A stretch of DNA of 64,000 bases from Streptomyces dangxiongensis (GTDB lineage: Bacteria; Actinomycetota; Actinomycetes; Streptomycetales; Streptomycetaceae). Below are positions 1 to 8,212 of the stretch, piece by piece. The stretch covers positions 2,604,001-2,668,000 of the forward strand of contig NZ_CP033073.1 of the NCBI RefSeq assembly GCF_003675325.1. The letters run 5' to 3'. The notes beneath the pieces were generated by a model, which saw only the letters and a list, made by a program, of their open reading frames with translations, was not told where the DNA came from and ran no database searches. The position numbers and the translations under genes are program-made. How positions within the stretch are numbered: the stretch's first letter is position 1; the number at the start of each line of letters is the position of its first letter.

Positions 1-471
1 GCCGGGGTCGCCCAGTTCTTCCGGGACCACCTGCCCACCGCTCGTGTGATCGCCGTCGACGCCGTGGGCTCGGCCGCGCTGGGCGGCCCGGTGGCGGAAC
101 GGCCGTGCAAACTCGCCGGATTCGGCTCCGGCCGCCCGTCCGGCTTCGTGCGCCCGCACCACGTCGACGACGTCGTCCGGGTGCGTGACGAGGACGCCGC
201 GGCGGCCTGTGTGCTGCTGCAGCGGGCCACCGGACTGTCGCTGGGCGGGAGCGCGGGGGCCGCCGTGCTGGCCGCGGTCGTCCGGGCCGCGGCGGACCCC
301 GCGCTGCGCGAGGTGGCCTGCGTGTGCCCGGACAGCGGCGAGAAGTACCCCCTGACCGAGACCGCGGCACGGGTGGGGACGACCGCGTCGCCGGACGTCG
401 CCACGGCCCTCGACGCCCTGGGCCGGGCCCGCGCCGGCACCCCCCACGCACAGGAGACACCCCTGCCATGA
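1..471 (+). CDS. sbnA: SbnA-like PLP-dependent synthase, 3' end only
   Basis: Only the last 156 residues lie in the window and the reading frame is open from base 1. The segment GGSAGAAV matches the glycine/serine-rich PLP phosphate loop of the cysteine synthase fold, and CVCPDSGEKYPLTET matches the typical C-terminal 'PDSGERY' region. In the family, SbnA condenses O-phosphoserine with glutamate to give N-(1-amino-1-carboxyethyl)glutamate, the first step to 2,3-diaminopropionate. The stop overlaps the start of the next gene (ATGA), so the two are translationally coupled. The SbnA assignment, rather than a generic cysteine synthase, rests mainly on the SbnB-like partner. An amino-terminal half outside the window would be needed to confirm it. 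Confidence 0.82.
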   Translation, partial: AGVAQFFRDHLPTARVIAVDAVGSAALGGPVAERPCKLAGFGSGRPSGFVRPHHVDDVVRVRDEDAAAACVLLQRATGLSLGGSAGAAVLAAVVRAAADPALREVACVCPDSGEKYPLTETAARVGTTASPDVATALDALGRARAGTPHAQETPLP

Positions 472-1499
472 CCGACTCCCCCACGCCCCCGATCACCTAT
501 CTCGGCAGCGCGGACGTGGCCACCGTCTGCGCCGGCCTGCCGGTCGTCGACATCGTCGCGGACACCCTGCGGGCCGTGCACCGCCGGGCGGCCGGGCTGA
601 CGCCCGAGGCGGCGCTGCGCTGGACGACGCCCGCCGGTGCCGCCGCCCGCAGCCTGATCCTGCCCGGCTGGTCCGGCGACGCCTACGGCTGCAAGATCAT
701 CAACGCGTCGCTGGGCAACCACCGCCTCGGCCTGCCCCGCGCCGCCGGACTGGTCGTCCTCAACGACCCGGAGACCGCCCGGCCCACCTGGGTGATGGAG
801 GGCGGCCTGATCAGCGCCCTGCGCACCGCGGGCGTGTCGCTGGCCGCGGTGCGCGCCCTGCGGGATCCCGCGGAGGTCACCGAGGCGGCCTTCCTCGGCT
901 GCGGCCGGCAGGCTCAGGTGCACCTGGAACTGCTCCTGCGGACCTGCCCGGCGCTGTCCGAGGTCGTCCTGTACGACCAGGACCCGGACCGCGCGCACCG
1001 GCTGGCCGCCGCACTCGGCTCGTCGGCACCGCGGCTGAGCGTCACCGTCGCCGCGGACGCACAGGAGGCCGCCGGCCGGGCGCGGCTGGTCGTGGCGGTG
1101 ACGACGACGACCGAGCCGTACGTCGAGCTGGACTGGCTGCCCGAGGGCGCGCTGTTCGTCAACGTCTCGCTCGACGACGCCGCGGAGAGCCTGCTGCTGG
1201 GCTGCGACGCGCTGTTCGTCGACGACTGGAAGCTGGTCGCCGAGGACGAACACCGGCTGCTCGGGAAGCTCGCCCGGTCCGGCCGGATCGCCGGCCCGGG
1301 AGAGCCGGCCCCGCACGGCGGCCGGAGCGTCGACGCCACCCTGCCGGCGCTGGTGTCGGGTGCGTTCACGGGGACGGTCGGTGCCGCGGACCGGGTGGTG
1401 GTCAACCCGTTCGGCATGGGCGTGCACGACATCGCCGTGGCCGCGGCGGTCCGCGACCGGGCGGTCGCGCTGGGCCTCGGTCTGGCGCTGCCGCACTGA
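468..1499 (+). CDS. sbnB: SbnB-like dehydrogenase for 2,3-diaminopropionate synthesis
   Basis: 343-residue member of the ornithine cyclodeaminase/mu-crystallin family. A Rossmann motif (FLGCGRQAQVH) lies near residue 142 and substrate-side motifs such as GCKIINASLGN near residue 73. In the SbnA/SbnB pathway this enzyme oxidatively splits the SbnA product into L-2,3-diaminopropionate and 2-oxoglutarate with NAD. The ATG overlaps the stop of the upstream gene by the ATGA arrangement, which fixes the start. Family members also include true ornithine or alanine-type dehydrogenases, so the substrate is inferred from pairing with the SbnA-like gene. It converges on the CoA-transferase/racemase gene across a strong hairpin. 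Confidence 0.85.
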   Translation: MTDSPTPPITYLGSADVATVCAGLPVVDIVADTLRAVHRRAAGLTPEAALRWTTPAGAAARSLILPGWSGDAYGCKIINASLGNHRLGLPRAAGLVVLNDPETARPTWVMEGGLISALRTAGVSLAAVRALRDPAEVTEAAFLGCGRQAQVHLELLLRTCPALSEVVLYDQDPDRAHRLAAALGSSAPRLSVTVAADAQEAAGRARLVVAVTTTTEPYVELDWLPEGALFVNVSLDDAAESLLLGCDALFVDDWKLVAEDEHRLLGKLARSGRIAGPGEPAPHGGRSVDATLPALVSGAFTGTVGAADRVVVNPFGMGVHDIAVAAAVRDRAVALGLGLALPH

Positions 1500-1506
1500 C
1501 GCCGAC

Positions 1507-1543
1507 GGGCCGGTGCCCCTCCCGCGTGGGCGGGCACCGGCCC
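1507..1543. terminator. Bidirectional hairpin between convergent genes
   Basis: A perfect 12-bp inverted repeat (GGGCCGGTGCCC at 1507-1518 and GGGCACCGGCCC at 1532-1543) has a 13-nt loop that can itself pair CCC with GGG. It sits 8 bases after the sbnB stop and 12 bases before the end of the convergent gene, so it can serve both. No T-run follows, which is usual for high-GC actinobacterial terminators. Confidence 0.75.
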
Positions 1544-1554
1544 CCCTCGTCCGC

Positions 1555-2715
1555 TCACCGCCCGCCGGACGGCTCACCAGGCCGGGCCAGCACCTCGGCC
1601 GTGTGCTCCCCGTGCGCCGGGGCCGCCGCGCGCAGCGAGTCCAGCCCCGCGCCGAACCGCACCGGGAACCGCACCTGGCGGCGCGGCCGGTCGGCGGCGG
1701 AGCCCGGCAGCGTGCCCACCAGGTCCCGCTCGGCCGTGTGCGGGTCCGTCAGCAGTTCCTCGGCGGACTCGTACACCGGTGCCCACGGGATGTCCAGACC
1801 GGACAGGACCGAGGTCCACCAGGCGAAGTCGCGCTGTGCGAACACGTCGGCCAGCAGCTTCGCCACCTCGTGCTTGGCCCGGGTGCGGGCAGGGCGCCGG
1901 TCGTAGGAGTCGTCGTCCAGGGCGGGGAAATGCGGTGCCAGGGCGCGCCGGAAGGTCACCCAGAACTTGTCCTCGAAGGTGGCGAGGGCGATCCGGCGGC
2001 CGTCGGCGACCGTGAAGACGTCGTTGTCCCCGGTGACCAGTGGGCTGTCCACCGGCTCCGCCCGTTCGAGCAACGGCAGCGCGAACGGTCCGCACCAGGC
2101 CGCTGCCGCCTCGTGCAGGGAGACGTCGAGGTGCTGGCCCTCGCCCGTGTCGCGGGCCGCGAAAGCGGCGACGACGGTGGCGTACGCCGCGTACATGGCG
2201 CCGGCCAGGTCCGCCACCCGCACGCCCACCCGGTCCGCCCGGCCCGTCGTGCGATGCGGTACGGCGAAGAAGCCCGACAGGGCGAGGAAGTTGAGGTCGT
2301 GGCCCGGCCGCTGCGCGTACGGCCCGGTCTGCCCGTAACCGGTGATCGAGCAGAGCACGATGCGGGGGTTGGCGGCCCGCATCCGGTCGTACCCCAGACC
2401 CGAGGCCGCCAGCACGCCGGGCCGGTGGCTCTCCACGACGACGTCGCTGTCGCCGACCAGCCGCAGCAGGTCCGCGCGCCCCTCCTCCGTGCGCAGGTCG
2501 AGCACGACCGAGCGCTTGTTGCGGTTGAGCGCGGCGAAGGCGTCCGGGTCCACGAGCCGCCCGTAGTCCCCCCGGTGCGGGTCCTCGACCTTGACGACGT
2601 CCGCGCCCAGGTCGGCCATCATCGACGTCGCGAATCCCCCGGGGAGCAGCCGTGACAGGTCCAGGACCCGCAGGCCCGACAATCCGGGCCAGCCGCCCGT
2701 CAGATTCCGTGTCAT
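1555..2715 (-). CDS. CaiB/BaiF family III CoA-transferase or alpha-methylacyl-CoA racemase
   Basis: 386 residues. The N-terminus LSGLRVLDLSRLLPGGFAT is the class signature. His139-Asp140 in GHDLNFLALSG and Asp169 in VADLAGAM align with the His/Asp pair used by alpha-methylacyl-CoA racemases to exchange the alpha proton. This makes racemase more likely than CoA transfer, although both share the fold. The start is the ATG before TRNLTGG. The longer in-frame upstream extension is unlike the family and crosses the divergent promoter space. It is transcribed away from the acyl ligase gene, with a 203-bp intergenic region (2716-2918) for two promoters. The likely role is to act on an acyl-CoA intermediate in the same pathway as the ligase. 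Confidence 0.85.
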   Translation of the reverse strand: MTRNLTGGWPGLSGLRVLDLSRLLPGGFATSMMADLGADVVKVEDPHRGDYGRLVDPDAFAALNRNKRSVVLDLRTEEGRADLLRLVGDSDVVVESHRPGVLAASGLGYDRMRAANPRIVLCSITGYGQTGPYAQRPGHDLNFLALSGFFAVPHRTTGRADRVGVRVADLAGAMYAAYATVVAAFAARDTGEGQHLDVSLHEAAAAWCGPFALPLLERAEPVDSPLVTGDNDVFTVADGRRIALATFEDKFWVTFRRALAPHFPALDDDSYDRRPARTRAKHEVAKLLADVFAQRDFAWWTSVLSGLDIPWAPVYESAEELLTDPHTAERDLVGTLPGSAADRPRRQVRFPVRFGAGLDSLRAAAPAHGEHTAEVLARPGEPSGGR

Positions 2716-2918
2716 GAAAACCCCCAAGCAGGTTCCGAGTACGCCGGTGAGAAATCCGCCGGTCGGTGCACCGTATACAGCGGGACAAATGCGGAACTGG
2801 AGCGAGCCTGGATGTTTTCCTGCCCCTTTCCGATGGGCCGCCCCCGGAGCCGAATGTTTTCCGAGAATGTGTGCCGTCACCGGCCGAATGTGCCGCCCTC
2901 CCAAAAAGGAGCCCGTTC

Positions 2919-4553
2919 ATGCCCTCCGGACCCGCAGTGTCGTCCTGGTCCGCGGACCGCTCCGTCCCCCTCTTCGACCGGTCCGTCGGCGCACTGCTGC
3001 GTGAGGCGGTGGCCGCCCATCCGGACACCGTCGCCCTGGTGAGCGTGCCCGACGGCGGCGGGCCCCGGCAGCAGTGGACCTACCGCGAACTGCTCGCGGA
3101 GGCGGAGTCCGTCGCGGCCGGCCTGCTGCAGCGCGTGGACGTCGGCGACAAGGTGGCCGTCTGGGCACCGAACGTGGCCCGCTGGCCGGTGTTCGCCTAC
3201 GCCGCGGCGCTGGCCGGCGTCACCCTGGTGACGCTGAACCCGGCGCTGCGCCCCGACGGTCTGGAGCACGCGCTCCGGGCCTCCGGCGCCGTACTGCTGG
3301 TGCACGCCGAGCGCAGCCGCGACCACGACATGGCCGCGGTCGTCCGCGAGGTCGCCCCGCGGCTGCCCGGCCTGCGCCACATCGTGCCCTTCGGGGCCTG
3401 GGACACACTCCGGGCGAGCGGTCCGCTGCCGTCGGACGAGGAGGTCCGCGCGGTCCCGGCCCAGTTGCAGTTCACCTCGGGGACCACGGGGACGCCCAAG
3501 GCGGTCCTGCTGTCCCACCGCGCGGTGGTCAACGTCGCCCGTCTCACCTTCGAGGGGCTCGGTGTCGCGCGCGGCGTCACCGTGGTCTCCCCGCTGCCGA
3601 TGTTCCACACCGCGGGCTGCGTCATCTCCACCCTGGGACCGCTGTGGAGCGGCGGGACGTTCGTCCTGCTGGAGCGCTTCCACCCGCTGGCCCTGCTGGA
3701 GGTGTTGCGGGAGCGGCCGGGCGCCCTGCTCACCAGCGTGCCGACGGTGCTGACGGCACTGTGCGAGGTGGCCGCCGGCCGGGAACCGCGGCCGGTGCTC
3801 TCCGCGGTGCTCACCGGTGCCGCACCGGTGCGTGCCCAGCTCATCCGCGAGACGGAGGAGTTGTTCTCCACGACCGTCTTCAACCTGTACGGGCAGACGG
3901 AGCTGGCCTCCGTGCTGACCCTGACCCGGCCGGAGGACTCCGCCGAGCTGAAGACCACCACGGTGGGCCGGCCGCTGCCGCACGCCGAGGTGCGGATCGT
4001 CGACCCCGGCACCGGGGAGGTACAGCCGCTCGGAGTCCAGGGCGAGATCTGCGCCCGCGGGTACCAGCGGATGCTCGGCTACCACGGCGACGAGGAGGCC
4101 ACCGCCCGCAAGGTCGACGCGGACGGCTGGCTGCACACCGGGGACCTCGGCTCGATGGGCGCGGACGGCACGCTGCGGGTCGCCGGGCGCCTCGACGACC
4201 TGATCATCCGGGGCGGCGAGAACATCTCGCCCGCCGCCATCGAGGAACTGCTGTGCACGGTGCCGGAGGTCCGGGACGCCGTCGTCGTCGGCGTCCCGGA
4301 CGAGAAGTACGGCGAGGTCGTGGCCGCCGTCCTGCAACCCGCCGCGGACGGGCCGGATCCCGACGCCGGCCGGGTGCTCGCCGAGTGCGCGCGGCGCCTG
4401 CCGCCGCACATGGTGCCCGCCGCCCTGTACCTCGCCGGGGACCTTCCGCTCACCTCCTCGGGGAAGGTCCAGCGCTTCCGGGTCCGGGAACTGGCCGTGG
4501 CCGGCCTGCTGCGGCCCCTGACGACCCGCCCCGTCGCCGCGGCCCGCGGCTGA
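2919..4553 (+). CDS. AMP-dependent acyl-CoA synthetase/ligase
   Basis: 544-residue adenylate-forming enzyme with the full motif set: P-loop FTSGTTGTPKAVLLSH near residue 185, YGQTE near residue 326, TGDLG near residue 407, hinge GRLDDLIIRGGEN and the C-terminal catalytic lysine in LTSSGKVQRF. These enzymes activate a carboxylic acid with ATP and pass it to CoA or a carrier protein. The sequence has no carrier domain. The start is chosen because AAGGAG at 2906-2911 lies 7 bases before the ATG. An extension to 2766 lacks a ribosome-binding site and resembles non-coding sequence. The LLM enzyme follows 38 bases later on the same strand, probably as an operon. The acid substrate cannot be read from the sequence. 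Confidence 0.88.
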   Translation: MPSGPAVSSWSADRSVPLFDRSVGALLREAVAAHPDTVALVSVPDGGGPRQQWTYRELLAEAESVAAGLLQRVDVGDKVAVWAPNVARWPVFAYAAALAGVTLVTLNPALRPDGLEHALRASGAVLLVHAERSRDHDMAAVVREVAPRLPGLRHIVPFGAWDTLRASGPLPSDEEVRAVPAQLQFTSGTTGTPKAVLLSHRAVVNVARLTFEGLGVARGVTVVSPLPMFHTAGCVISTLGPLWSGGTFVLLERFHPLALLEVLRERPGALLTSVPTVLTALCEVAAGREPRPVLSAVLTGAAPVRAQLIRETEELFSTTVFNLYGQTELASVLTLTRPEDSAELKTTTVGRPLPHAEVRIVDPGTGEVQPLGVQGEICARGYQRMLGYHGDEEATARKVDADGWLHTGDLGSMGADGTLRVAGRLDDLIIRGGENISPAAIEELLCTVPEVRDAVVVGVPDEKYGEVVAAVLQPAADGPDPDAGRVLAECARRLPPHMVPAALYLAGDLPLTSSGKVQRFRVRELAVAGLLRPLTTRPVAAARG

Positions 4554-4591
4554 CCGCGGCCCCACGAGCCCCACTAGGACGCGAGGACAGC

Positions 4592-5641
4592 ATGAAGATC
4601 TCGATGCAGCTACGCTACGACGGCGACATCGTCCGGGCGGCCCGTGACGTCACCGCGCTGGAACGGGCCGGCCTCGACCTGATCTGGGTGCCCGAGGCGT
4701 ACGGCTTCGACGCGCCCAGCTTCATGGGCGCGATCGCCGCCCGCACCAGCCGGGTGGAGATCGGTTCGGGAATCCTGTCGGTCTACACCCGTACGCCCGC
4801 CCTGCTGGCGATGACGGCCGCCGGGGTCGACGCCCTCTCCGGGGGCCGCGCCCATCTCGGCCTGGGCGCCTCCGGCCCGCAGGTCGTGGAGGGGATGCAC
4901 GGTGTGCCCTACCGGTCCCCCGTGGCCCGTACCCGGGAGACCATCGAGGTGATGCGCGCCTTCTGGCGGCGCGGCGAACCGGTCGCGTACGACGGCTCGA
5001 CGGTCCGGCTCCCGCTGCCCGCCGGCGCCTCCGGCGCGACCGGGCTGGGTACGCCGATGCGGCTGCTCACGCCGCCGGTGCGGCCGGAGGTGCCGGTGTG
5101 GGTGGCCGCCCTCGGTCCGCGCAATGTGCGGATGACGGCCGAGACAGCCGACGGGTGGCTGCCCATGTTCTTCGTGCCGGAGTGGTGCGACCGCGTCTGG
5201 GGCGAGGACCTCAGGGCCGGTGGCGCGGCCCGCGATCCCGGCCGGGCACCGCTGATGGTCTCCGCAGGCGGTGTCCTGGCCCTCGGTGCCGACGCGGCCC
5301 GGCACCGTGAGCGGGCGCGGGACCGGCTGGCGCTGTTCATCGGCGGCATGGGAGCGCCCGGCCACAACTTCTACTACGACCTCGTCTGCCGCTACGGCTT
5401 CGCCCGCGAGGCCGCGGCGATCCAGTCGCTGTTCCTGCGCGGTGAGCGCGGGGCGGCCGCCGCGGCCGTGCCGGCGGCCCTGCTGGAGGCCACCACGCTG
5501 TGCGGCCCCGAGTCGTACGTGAAGGACCGCATCGCCGCCTACCGCGAGGCCGGCGTGACCCACCTGGAGGTCGCCCCGGTCGCCGGCGAGTGGCAGACCG
5601 AGGCGGACCTGGTGGCCCGGGTGAAGGAGCTGTGCGGCTGA
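4592..5641 (+). CDS. LLM-class flavin/F420-dependent oxidoreductase
   Basis: 349 residues of the luciferase-like (beta/alpha)8 barrel. It starts MKISMQLRYDG and carries the family landmarks SVYTRTPALLAMTAAGVD, FLGLGAS-like LGLGASGPQV and VWVAALGPRNVRMTAE. Such proteins are monooxygenases or F420-dependent dehydrogenases. In actinomycetes the GLGASGP type is often annotated as F420-dependent. GAGGAC lies just upstream of the ATG. It follows the acyl ligase by 38 bases, so it may act on the activated acyl product or on the diaminopropionate-derived scaffold. Cofactor choice (FMNH2 versus F420H2) is not decidable here. Confidence 0.85.
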   Translation: MKISMQLRYDGDIVRAARDVTALERAGLDLIWVPEAYGFDAPSFMGAIAARTSRVEIGSGILSVYTRTPALLAMTAAGVDALSGGRAHLGLGASGPQVVEGMHGVPYRSPVARTRETIEVMRAFWRRGEPVAYDGSTVRLPLPAGASGATGLGTPMRLLTPPVRPEVPVWVAALGPRNVRMTAETADGWLPMFFVPEWCDRVWGEDLRAGGAARDPGRAPLMVSAGGVLALGADAARHRERARDRLALFIGGMGAPGHNFYYDLVCRYGFAREAAAIQSLFLRGERGAAAAAVPAALLEATTLCGPESYVKDRIAAYREAGVTHLEVAPVAGEWQTEADLVARVKELCG

Positions 5642-5655
5642 GCCGGTGACGGCTC
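5640..5655. terminator. Small hairpin at the end of the LLM gene
   Basis: GAGCCG and CGGCTC form a 6-bp stem around GTGA, beginning inside the LLM stop codon. It lies between convergent genes (stop at 5641 and stop at 5694). The stem is short and lacks a T-run, so the call is tentative. Confidence 0.3.
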
Positions 5656-5693
5656 GCCCGATGCCCGTGCCGCCCGCTGTCGCTCTTCCGGCC

Positions 5694-7736
5694 CTACTCC
5701 CTGCGCTGTGCGGCCAGCCGGGTCAGGGGCAGGAAAGCGTACTCCCCGCCGGAGCGCGCCGGCCCCTCCAGGACCTGACGGTCCACCAGGGCCTCAAGGA
5801 CGTCCTCCGCCTCGCGGGGGGAGCAGCCGAGCAGCCCGGCGGTGGCGGCGATGGTGAACGACGCGGCGCTGCTGACCAGCCGCGACACGGCGTCACCCAG
5901 TGTGCTCCCGGTCTCCGGCAGGGCGCGGGTGATCCGCCCGGCCACGTCCAGGTCGCCCATGACCAGTTCGTCGAGCCGCTGACGCGGGTCCTCCAGGCGC
6001 TCCGCCAGCCGGGACAGCGGCCAGTGCGGACGCGCCGCCAGCCGCATACCGGCGACCCGCACCGCCAGCGGCAGCCCGCCGCACAGCGCGGTGATGCGGT
6101 CGGCCGCACCACGCTCGGCGCGCACCCTGCCCTCCCCGGTCACGGACGCCAGCAGCGCAGCCGCCTGGTCGGCGTCGAACGGGGTGATCCGGAAGTGCCG
6201 GGCGCCCTCCAGCCCGGACAGCGGCTCCCGGCTGCACACCAGCAGCGCGCTGCTGACCCCGCCCGGCACGAACGGCCGGACGGCCTGCTCACCGGGCGCG
6301 CCGTCGAGGACGACCAGCAACTGCCGCTTGGCCAGCAGATTCCGGTAGAGCGAGGTGCGGGCGGGCAGCGACTCCGGCAGGGCCTCGCCGGGCACGCCCA
6401 GCGCGGTCAGGAAGCGTCCCAGCAGCAGCCGCACCTCGCCGGGGGCGGCCGAGTCCAGTTCCCCGTGCAGCACGCCGTCGCGGAACGTGGGCCGGGAGGA
6501 GGCCGCCACCCGGGCGGCCAGGATGGACTTGCCCACGCCGACCGGTCCGTACAGCGCGGCGATGGGCGCGGCGCCGAAGGCGACCTGCGGACCGCGCCCG
6601 GTCAGGTGGTGCAGGATCCGCTGCTGTTCCGGCCGGTCCACATAGTCACGGATGCCGGGCGGCATCTGGAAGGGGCGCACCGGCTCACCCGCCGGGCGGC
6701 GGGCTGCGGGACGCGGCGCCGCCTCCTCGTCCGTGCGCAGGATGGCCGACTGGGCCCGGCGCAGTTCGTCTCCCGCGCCGATGCCGCTGTCGTTGCGCAG
6801 CCGCCGGTCGACCGCGGCGAACACCTCCAGCGCGGTGGCCCGCTGGCCCGAACCGGCCAGCGCGGTGACGAGCCGTGCGTGCACCCCCTCGTGGACGGGG
6901 TTGTCCCGGGCGATGGGCCCCAGGTGGTCGATGACGTCCTCGTACCGCCCCCGCGGCAGCACGAGGTCGGCGAGCCGCAGCGCTGACGTGACGCGCTGGT
7001 GGAGGGCCTCCGCGGCGACGGGGTGGTCCGTCAGCCCGGCCCCCATGCCCTCCAGCACGAGTCCGCGCCACAGGGTCAGGGCCTCTTCGAGCAGGGCGGT
7101 CTCACGCTCCGGCTGCTCCGCCTCGCGGGCCTGCCCGGCGAGCCGGACGCACCGGCGGAACCACAGCAGGTCCAGGTGGGTCTCCTGGGAGACGATCAGT
7201 TCGTAGCCGCTGGAGCGGCGCACGAGCAGGGCGGGAGTGGCCTCGCCGCCCGCATGCGTCCCCAGAAGCTGGCGTATCCGGTAGACGTACGTGTGGATTA
7301 GCTGTCCGAAGGAGTCGGGTATGTCGTCGCCCCACAGGACGTTGGTGATCTCGTCGCGGTCGACCGGCTGGTTCGCGCGCAGCGCCAGCAGGCCCAGCAG
7401 GCTCTGCTGCTTCGGCGTGCCCGCGGTCACCTCGGCCGGTCCCCTGCGTACCGCGAGCCTGCCGAGGATCTGCAGGGCGAGCGGCTCCTGGGCGGCGTGC
7501 GCGGCCGGGCCGGACTCGGCCGGCCCGGGGTCGGGACACAGCACGGGCTCGTCGAGGACTTCGGCGAGCCGCTGCAGGGAGCTGGCCCGGGGTGCGCGCA
7601 CGCGGCCCTGTTCGATCTCGCGGAGCGTGCGCAGACTGAGCCCCGATCTCTCGGCGACCGCCCGCTGGCTGACTCCCCGCCGGACGCGCGCGGTCCGGAC
7701 GATGGTGGCTATATCTCGGTGTGTGATCGGCGGCAT
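5694..7736 (-). CDS. XRE-SARP-NB-ARC transcriptional regulator (AfsR-like)
   Basis: 680 residues with an unusual order of domains. An XRE-type helix-turn-helix spans about residues 9-62 (IVRTARVRRGVSQRAVAERS). The OmpR-like winged helix of SARP regulators follows at about 86-165 (GTPKQQSLLGLLALRANQPV). A bacterial transcriptional activation domain spans about 172-320. An NB-ARC ATPase spans about 345-660, with Walker A GPVGVGKS, Walker B LLVVLDG and the GLPL motif. It lacks the TPR tail of classical AfsR. SARPs activate antibiotic clusters by binding direct repeats near -35 boxes. Here a second DNA-binding domain could widen or modulate the site. The ATG start has GGAAAGG close upstream. It lies 100 bases downstream of a small exported peptide gene on the same strand, so they may be cotranscribed. 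Confidence 0.88.
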   Translation of the reverse strand: MPPITHRDIATIVRTARVRRGVSQRAVAERSGLSLRTLREIEQGRVRAPRASSLQRLAEVLDEPVLCPDPGPAESGPAAHAAQEPLALQILGRLAVRRGPAEVTAGTPKQQSLLGLLALRANQPVDRDEITNVLWGDDIPDSFGQLIHTYVYRIRQLLGTHAGGEATPALLVRRSSGYELIVSQETHLDLLWFRRCVRLAGQAREAEQPERETALLEEALTLWRGLVLEGMGAGLTDHPVAAEALHQRVTSALRLADLVLPRGRYEDVIDHLGPIARDNPVHEGVHARLVTALAGSGQRATALEVFAAVDRRLRNDSGIGAGDELRRAQSAILRTDEEAAPRPAARRPAGEPVRPFQMPPGIRDYVDRPEQQRILHHLTGRGPQVAFGAAPIAALYGPVGVGKSILAARVAASSRPTFRDGVLHGELDSAAPGEVRLLLGRFLTALGVPGEALPESLPARTSLYRNLLAKRQLLVVLDGAPGEQAVRPFVPGGVSSALLVCSREPLSGLEGARHFRITPFDADQAAALLASVTGEGRVRAERGAADRITALCGGLPLAVRVAGMRLAARPHWPLSRLAERLEDPRQRLDELVMGDLDVAGRITRALPETGSTLGDAVSRLVSSAASFTIAATAGLLGCSPREAEDVLEALVDRQVLEGPARSGGEYAFLPLTRLAAQRRE

Positions 7737-7836
7737 GACCTTTCCGGCCCCCTTCCTGTTTCGTCGGGCAACCCGAGTGGGCCGGGTACTGTGCGGACCG
7801 GCGACCCGGGCTGAGCGGAATGCATGATTCCTGCCG

Positions 7837-8010
7837 TCAGTCCCACACCATGGATTCGTTCGGGTCGACCGGAAGCGTCGTTCCCGTGACCGCGTGGACC
7901 ACGGCGGTCGGCGACACCTCCTCATCCGCGGAAGCGGTGGCGGCCCCGGCACCAAGGAGGGCGAAAAGCACAGCGGAAACGGTCACAAGGCGGCGCACGG
8001 CGCGGTTCAT
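7837..8010 (-). CDS. 57-residue exported peptide of unknown function
   Basis: A short ORF of 57 codons with a textbook Sec signal: positively charged MNRAVRRL, a hydrophobic core to about residue 23, and ATASA as a likely signal peptidase I site at residue 28. The predicted mature peptide is 29 residues, acidic, cysteine-free, starts DEEVSPTAVV and ends NESMVWD. AGGGGG lies 6 bases before the ATG. I do not recognise the family. It lies between a small unknown protein and the XRE-SARP regulator, all on the minus strand, and is preceded by stacked hairpins. This arrangement suggests a role in signalling or regulation, but it could also be an unrelated small secreted protein. There is no sign of a lantibiotic-type core (no Cys). 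Confidence 0.7.
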   Translation of the reverse strand: MNRAVRRLVTVSAVLFALLGAGAATASADEEVSPTAVVHAVTGTTLPVDPNESMVWD

Positions 8011-8031
8011 GAAATCCCCCTGAATGAAGCT

Positions 8032-8067
8032 CCGGCTGTCTGCCGGCTCACGTCTTTGCTGACGTGA
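8032..8067 (-). promoter_or_regulatory. Tandem hairpins in the leader of the exported peptide gene
   Basis: Two inverted repeats one base apart lie immediately upstream of the peptide's ribosome-binding site. CCGGC/GCCGG spans 8032-8046 with a 5-nt loop, and TCACGTC/GACGTGA spans 8048-8067 with a 6-nt loop. They could be operator half-sites or RNA stems controlling translation of the peptide gene. Confidence 0.5.
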
Positions 8068-8109
8068 CTTCACCCTCGCGCGTCGCCCGCCGTAGTTGAA
8101 GGCTTTACC

Positions 8110-8145
8110 GCTGGACGGAAGCGTCCCCGTCCGGTTCCGTCCAGC
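8110..8145. promoter_or_regulatory. 11-bp inverted repeat upstream of the peptide gene
   Basis: GCTGGACGGAA at 8110-8120 pairs perfectly with TTCCGTCCAGC at 8135-8145, with a 14-nt loop. It lies 68 bases past the end of the minus-strand gene ending at 8213 and 100 bases before the peptide start. It may terminate the first gene or serve as an operator for the second. There is no T-run on the minus strand. Confidence 0.5.
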
Positions 8146-8212
8146 AGGCCACCGAATGCATCCCCCGCGGGACGGGCCATTCATGACGCGTACACACCCA
8201 AGACGGAGCGCC

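Noticed and set aside
2716..2918. N-terminal extensions of both divergent genes into the intergenic space
   Set aside because: Good ribosome-binding site (AAGGAG) for the ligase at its internal ATG, and family N-terminus for the CoA-transferase gene at 2715. The extensions read as shadow sequence.
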